A program made the translations under genes and the position numbers. A DNA stretch of 64,000 nt from a bacterium (lineage in GTDB: Bacteria > Myxococcota_A > Polyangia > Nannocystales > Nannocystaceae), in NCBI GenBank assembly GCA_024742475.1, contig JANSYI010000012.1, positions 161,698 through 225,697 on the forward strand, read 5' to 3'. The notes beneath the pieces were generated by a model that was not told where the DNA came from, ran no database searches, and saw nothing but the letters and a program-made list of their open reading frames with translations. This document shows positions 60,065-64,000 of the stretch, piece by piece (within the stretch, counting starts at the first letter, position 1; each line of letters opens with the position of its first letter).

Positions 60065-61456
60065 ATGCACATCAAGGGAGAACCACTGAGCCGCCGGACC
60101 CTGCTGCGTGGAGGCCTGGGCACCGCGATCGCCTTGCCCGCGCTGGAGATCATGTTCGGATCGGACGCGGCCTACGCCCAAGGGGCGCTCGGCTGTCCCC
60201 GCTTCATCGCGATCTACCAGCCCAACGGGCACAAGGCCGACGCGTTCTACCCCAGCGGATCCGGGGCGGACCTCGACTTCAGCAACTGCAACGCCGCGCC
60301 GCTGCAGCCACACATGAGCGACCTGACGCTGTTCCGCAACTTCAACGGGACCAACAACGCCTCGGGCGGAAACCCGCACCTGACCTCGATCACCAGCTGG
60401 CTCACCGGACGGCCCGTGCCCAACGACCAGGCGCAGACCCACAGCATCTCGGTCGATCGCTGGCTCGCCGACTACTACGAAGAGCATGCGCCCACGGGCA
60501 AGTCGCAGCACGAGGCGATCGAGGCCAGCAGCTTCTACGACGGGCCCAACCCCGGTACGAGCTACAACAACGAGCAGAAGAACTGGCTCTCGACCGATCA
60601 CAACGGCAACAAGATCCCCACACAGATGGATCTCGGGGCGGTGCTCGAGCGCATGTTCGACGGCATCGACGGGGACCTCTCCGCCGAGCAGAAAGAGGCC
60701 GTGCGGCGGCTGGGCAAGAGCCGCATCGACTTCGTCATGGACGACGTGCACGCGCTGGAGAGTCGGCTCGGCGCGCGCGACAAGCAGACCGTGGGGAGCT
60801 ACCTCGACAGCATTCGCAAGCTCGAGAACAACCTCTCGCAGCCGCTGCCCGAGACCGAGGCGTGCGAGGCGCCCGACGCCAGCGTGTTCCAGTACTACGA
60901 CCGCTGGGGCGAGCGCATCGACAACGCCAACGGGCACGACTCCATCGATCTGCACTGGCGCGACGCCATGCAGCTGTTCGCAATCGGGTTTCAGTGCGAG
61001 GCGATCCGCTCGGTGGCGTACATGCTCGAGACCGAAGCGGGCGAGTCTCCGCACGCCGAGGGTCCCAATGGAGAGCCCTCGCTTCCCAACCACCACGGCC
61101 TCTCTCACAACCCCAGCAACGACGGGTACGGACATCGCGACCGCCGCTACGCCCAGGTCTTCGCCGACATGGTCCAGCTGTTCAAGGACACCCCGGTGGG
61201 CGACGGCTCGCTGCTCGACCACTCGATCGCGATCTGGGGCACGGGCATCGGCGTCAACCACTCGAAGGACCGGATCATGGCGACGGTCGCGGGCCACGGC
61301 GGCAGCAACACGATCAATCACGGCAAGATGCGAGACATGGGCAACCAGTCTCAGATCCCGCTGATGCGTTCGTTGCTGCTGCACATGGGCGTGATGGACG
61401 ATACCGAGAGCTTTGGCGACGCCGGGCCCGGTGACGAGATCGATATGACATCCTGA
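60065..61456 (+). CDS. DUF1552 protein with Tat signal, 463 aa
   Basis: The N-terminus LSRRTLLRGGLGTAIALPAL is a Tat signal with twin arginines, predicting export of a folded protein. The DUF1552 pattern includes RFIAIYQPNGHK, LTLFRNFNGTNN, NPHLTSITSWLTG, THSISVDRWLADYY and SHNPSNDGYGHRDRRYAQ. DUF1552 lies near the DUF1501/alkaline phosphatase-like superfamily, but no activity is proven. The ribosome site GAGGAG precedes ATG 60065. It is separated by only four bases from the DUF1592 gene, a conserved pairing. The two proteins probably act together in the periplasm or on the cell surface. Confidence 0.9.
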   Translation: MHIKGEPLSRRTLLRGGLGTAIALPALEIMFGSDAAYAQGALGCPRFIAIYQPNGHKADAFYPSGSGADLDFSNCNAAPLQPHMSDLTLFRNFNGTNNASGGNPHLTSITSWLTGRPVPNDQAQTHSISVDRWLADYYEEHAPTGKSQHEAIEASSFYDGPNPGTSYNNEQKNWLSTDHNGNKIPTQMDLGAVLERMFDGIDGDLSAEQKEAVRRLGKSRIDFVMDDVHALESRLGARDKQTVGSYLDSIRKLENNLSQPLPETEACEAPDASVFQYYDRWGERIDNANGHDSIDLHWRDAMQLFAIGFQCEAIRSVAYMLETEAGESPHAEGPNGEPSLPNHHGLSHNPSNDGYGHRDRRYAQVFADMVQLFKDTPVGDGSLLDHSIAIWGTGIGVNHSKDRIMATVAGHGGSNTINHGKMRDMGNQSQIPLMRSLLLHMGVMDDTESFGDAGPGDEIDMTS

Positions 61457-61462
61457 GTCCTC

Positions 61463-62506
61463 GTGGGCACGTCGACAGACCGAGCCGTCTTCGACCAGAT
61501 CGACCGGATTCGAGCGCATCGTGAGGTCTTCGCGTCCGCGTCGCGGCGCCTCGTCGGGGACGTGCTCGAATCGGTCGCGCCCAGAGGGCCGCTGATCGAG
61601 ATCGGGGCCGGGGACGGCCAGCTGCACGCGTGGCTTCCCGCCTCTGCACAGGCGCGCCTGCTGTGCACCGAGCCGCGCGGGCTGGGGCTTTCGCGCTTGC
61701 AGGCCGCGGGAATTCGGGCGGAGCGAGGTCGGGCGGACGCGCTCCCCGTGCGCAGCGGTGAGGCGTCGGCCGTGCTCGGCCTGTGCGTGCTCGACGTGGT
61801 CGAACGCCCGGCACAGGTGGTGGCCGAGCTGCATCGAGCGCTTCGCCCCGATGGGTACGTCGTGCACTGGCTCGACATGACGACCGAGCTCGCGCCCGCG
61901 ATCGCTCAGCTGCACGCCGATGGGCTGGTCGTACTTCCCAACGTCTTCTCCGACCCCTGTGCCGCTACGTGGCCCGAGGACCTCTTCCTCGTCCCGCGCG
62001 CCCAGCTCGAGCGCGTCGTCGAGGTGCTCTGCGGGGCGGGCCATCCCGCGGGGGCGCAGCTGCGACGGTACGCGGCGCGCTTCGGCCGGCCGTTCTCGGC
62101 GTCCAAAGCGACCGCGGCGTTCAATCGGCTCAACGACGATCCGCACGCCCGACCCATGCTCCGGGGCGCGTTCGCCGACGCGCTGCGGCTGGGGAGCCCC
62201 GCAGCCCAGGCGCAGCTGCGAGCGTTTCAGGGGCGTCCCGTGTCGTCGGCGCGGTTCTTCGCCGCCAGGCTGCAGCGGATGTTCGCGGGTCGCTTCGCGG
62301 TCGTGCACAACGAGATCATCGCGGTCGGAGAGGTCCGGCCGTGCTCCGAGAACGCGGTGCGATACCGAAGCCTCGTGGCGGGGTCTTCGCGGTCGCTCGA
62401 GGCACCGCCGTCGCCACGACTCGACGCTTCGGCACCACACCCGGGCCCCGGCGAGCAACTGGTCGAGCTCGGCATGCACACGTTCATCGCGCGGCGCGTT
62501 CCATGA
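61463..62506 (+). CDS. Class I SAM methyltransferase-like protein, 347 aa
   Basis: The start is GTG 61463, six bases after the DUF1552 stop. The SAM-binding motif LIEIGAGDGQLHAWL is at about residues 44-58, with an acidic strand-2 end in LLCTEPRG and motif IV in AVLGLCVLDVVERPAQV. The C-terminal half is a helical region I do not recognise. The protein is soluble, and its stop overlaps the next gene's start (ATGA). Two methyltransferase genes in tandem suggest successive steps or a heteromeric enzyme on an unknown substrate. Confidence 0.78.
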   Translation: MGTSTDRAVFDQIDRIRAHREVFASASRRLVGDVLESVAPRGPLIEIGAGDGQLHAWLPASAQARLLCTEPRGLGLSRLQAAGIRAERGRADALPVRSGEASAVLGLCVLDVVERPAQVVAELHRALRPDGYVVHWLDMTTELAPAIAQLHADGLVVLPNVFSDPCAATWPEDLFLVPRAQLERVVEVLCGAGHPAGAQLRRYAARFGRPFSASKATAAFNRLNDDPHARPMLRGAFADALRLGSPAAQAQLRAFQGRPVSSARFFAARLQRMFAGRFAVVHNEIIAVGEVRPCSENAVRYRSLVAGSSRSLEAPPSPRLDASAPHPGPGEQLVELGMHTFIARRVP

Positions 62507-63843
62507 CCTCCATCCCCTCAGCGCTCCTTCGCTGTCCCGTGTGCCGGGGCGCAACCATCGGCTTCAGCCCGGGGGAGGCGCGCTGCGGTACGTGCGGTCA
62601 CCAGAGCCCGTCGCTTGGGCGAGTCGCCTGCCTGCTCGCCGAGCCTGCGGTATGGCGAGGGCGGTGGTCCACGGATCTGGGCGCGTTCGCCTCGATGATG
62701 CGCGCAGCCGCAGAGCGGACGCGCAGCGACCTGGCTCGGTTCGACCTGCTGCCCCCGACGCGAGCGAGGCTGGAAGGCTTTCTCGCCGCCAACGAGCGCA
62801 ACGCCGCGCAGGTGCGGGCGCTGTTCGCCGACGCGGGCATCGAGCCCTGCACGGATCGCGAGGCGATTCGGCGACGCTCCGCAGACGCGAGGGGTCGCCT
62901 GCCCCTGACGCACCACTATGAGCTTCTGCTGCGAGACTGGGCGTGGGGTGCACGGTGCCCCGAGAACGCGGAGGCGCTCGGTCGGGTGCTCGGCATGGCC
63001 GCCGAGGCAGGGTGGGGGCGGACGCTCGTGCTGGGGGCGGGCGCGGGGCGGCTCACCTACGACGTGCATCAGGCGACGGATGCATCGGTGACGCTAGCGC
63101 TCGACCTCGATCCTCTGCTCAGCCTGGTGGCCCACCACGTCCTGTTCGGAGACGGGCGGACGCTGATCGAGTTCCCCTTCGCGCCCGATTCGGACGCGTG
63201 GGTCGAGCACGAGCTGCGCCGGCCCGACGCGCTTCGCCCCGGCATGCACTGGCTGGTGGCCGACGCGCTCGACCCTCCGGTGAGCGCGGGCGGCTGGGAC
63301 ACGGTGCTGACCGCGTGGTTCATCGACGTGTGCGACGCGGACGTGCGCGAGGTGATCGGCACCGTGCATCGCCTGCTCGCGCCCGGCGGACGATGGATCA
63401 ACACCGGTCCGCTGCTCTATCCGCCTTCGCGTCCGCCCGCTCAGCGCTACCCACCCGCGGAAGTGCTCGCGCTGACCGAGGTGGGTGGGTTCGACGTCGA
63501 GACGTCCTCGCTGCAGGAGGTCCGATACCTCCGCTCACCGCTGAGCGGGCACGCCCGGCTGGAGAGCGTGCTGAGCTTCGTCGCGCGCAAGACCGCGTGG
63601 AAGGCGGGGCCGTCCGCCGAGCCTCCCGCGTGGGTGATCGCGCGACACTGCCCGATCCCGCGCTTCCCCAGCGCACCCACCGGCCATCCTCTGCTCGATC
63701 GCGTGGGCGCGCTGCTCGACGGTCAGCGCAGCGTTGCCGACGTCGCGCAGGCCCTGGCCGGGGCACTACCGCCGGATGTCGACGCGCGCGATGCCGCGGC
63801 GGCGCTCGTGCTCGAGCTGCATCGCCGAGGAGAAGACGCGTGA
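62503..63843 (+). CDS. Zinc-ribbon methyltransferase-like protein, N2227-like, 446 aa
   Basis: The N-terminus has a zinc ribbon CPVCRGATIGFSPGEARCGTC, like Trm112-type or glycan-cluster methyltransferases. The central part has THHYELLLRDWAWG, TLVLGAGAGRLTYDVH (motif I) and LALDLDPLLSLVAHHVLFG. A later TAWFIDVCDADVREVIGTVH and LLAPGGRWINTGPLLY follow. This pattern resembles the N2227/carnosine N-methyltransferase-like group, where the W-G and GAGxGRL segments are conserved. The last 60 residues may be a small helical PqqD-like domain. ATG 62503 overlaps the preceding stop codon. The substrate is unknown. Confidence 0.75.
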   Translation: MTSIPSALLRCPVCRGATIGFSPGEARCGTCGHQSPSLGRVACLLAEPAVWRGRWSTDLGAFASMMRAAAERTRSDLARFDLLPPTRARLEGFLAANERNAAQVRALFADAGIEPCTDREAIRRRSADARGRLPLTHHYELLLRDWAWGARCPENAEALGRVLGMAAEAGWGRTLVLGAGAGRLTYDVHQATDASVTLALDLDPLLSLVAHHVLFGDGRTLIEFPFAPDSDAWVEHELRRPDALRPGMHWLVADALDPPVSAGGWDTVLTAWFIDVCDADVREVIGTVHRLLAPGGRWINTGPLLYPPSRPPAQRYPPAEVLALTEVGGFDVETSSLQEVRYLRSPLSGHARLESVLSFVARKTAWKAGPSAEPPAWVIARHCPIPRFPSAPTGHPLLDRVGALLDGQRSVADVAQALAGALPPDVDARDAAAALVLELHRRGEDA

Positions 63844-63855
63844 CGCCGGCCGAGC

Positions 63856-64000
63856 TCATCCGACCACGCGCCACTCGTCGATGCCGAGCGCGTCGGTCAC
63901 GAACGGCGAGAGCAGGGCCTGGGCGTCGTCGGCCGAGAGGACGCCATCGGGCCCGATCGAGATCAGCTTGGCGTAGACCGCCGCGTGCACCCTGTCGTCG
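63856..64000 (-). CDS. C-terminal 47 codons of a hypothetical protein (5' end beyond window)
   Basis: An open frame enters from the right edge and ends with TGA at 63856-63858. It encodes HAAVYAKLISIGPDGVLSAD and continues to a WRVVG end. The codon use is typical of genes here, with mostly G or C at third positions. The visible part is too short to name a family. It converges with the methyltransferase gene, leaving 12 bp between stops. Confidence 0.6.
   Translation of the reverse strand, partial: DDRVHAAVYAKLISIGPDGVLSADDAQALLSPFVTDALGIDEWRVVG

Noticed and set aside
1..64000. tRNA, rRNA, riboswitch, transposase, integrase and CRISPR features
   Set aside because: I looked for conserved RNA sequences, recombinase motifs and spaced repeats and saw none. 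A covariance-model search could still reveal a small RNA.

Overview
This is a high-GC bacterial chromosome segment (roughly 70 % GC by eye) with about 48 genes. It has no rRNA, tRNA, CRISPR array or transposase that I could see. The gene content points to Myxococcota, most likely the Nannocystis/Plesiocystis/Enhygromyxa group. There are three Hanks-type Ser/Thr kinases, a PP2C phosphatase and an FHA protein. About ten secreted lipoproteins have a lipobox Cys followed by a long Ser/Thr/Gly/Asp linker. IgGFc-binding-type, RCC1, FG-GAP and DUF1592/DUF1552 proteins are also present. The taxon is inferred from gene families, not from a marker gene.

Layout. 0-8 kb: a partial metallophosphoesterase, a hypothetical protein, a 1,399-residue FHA/transmembrane/double-DsbA chimera, and divergently HrpB helicase. 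8.1-9.3 kb: a short block with less GC-biased codon use, holding a barstar-like inhibitor, two small unknowns and a frameshifted small gene. 9.6-18.3 kb: envelope and secreted proteins (vWA, Kazal-like, SGNH hydrolase, MepA-type endopeptidase, type 1 periplasmic binding protein, TPR protein). 18.3-28.5 kb: signalling and proteolysis (PEGA kinase, zinc-ribbon protein, M16 peptidase, a frameshifted serine hydrolase, a second kinase, a histidine phosphatase, PP2C). 28.5-32.4 kb: two arylsulfotransferase-type beta-propellers flanking msrA. 32.4-35.1 kb: an APC permease and a Tat-signal methyltransferase, bounded by 57-bp direct repeats inside the 3' end of a glycosyltransferase gene. 35-54 kb: envelope glycan and sulfation genes. 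54-56.7 kb: an ECF-like sigma / kinase / TPR operon. 56.8-64 kb: an RCC1 lipoprotein, the DUF1592-DUF1552 pair, two methyltransferases and the end of one more gene.

How the genes fit together. The clearest pathway is the + strand run from 46.9 to 53.9 kb. It contains a membrane glycosyltransferase, a PA14-like membrane protein, a PAPS-dependent sulfotransferase, APS kinase (cysC), 3'-phosphoadenosine 5'-phosphate phosphatase (cysQ) and an SLC13-type permease. Together these would import sulfate, make PAPS, transfer sulfate to a glycan or other acceptor, and recycle PAP. Nearby membrane glycosyltransferases, a DUF2079 protein, a flippase-like protein and a sulfatase-fold enzyme support an envelope-glycan theme.

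The most unusual genome-wide signal is a TANNNT box ending 5-11 nt before the start codon at 13 genes, usually with no Shine-Dalgarno sequence. This looks like leaderless transcription and helps fix several starts. The other notable structure is the 32.4-35.1 kb segment. It looks like a circle integrated into the 3' end of a glycosyltransferase gene, with the original 3' end displaced. Two apparent single-base frameshifts (near 8.3 kb and at 24,784-24,786) may be real mutations or sequencing errors.
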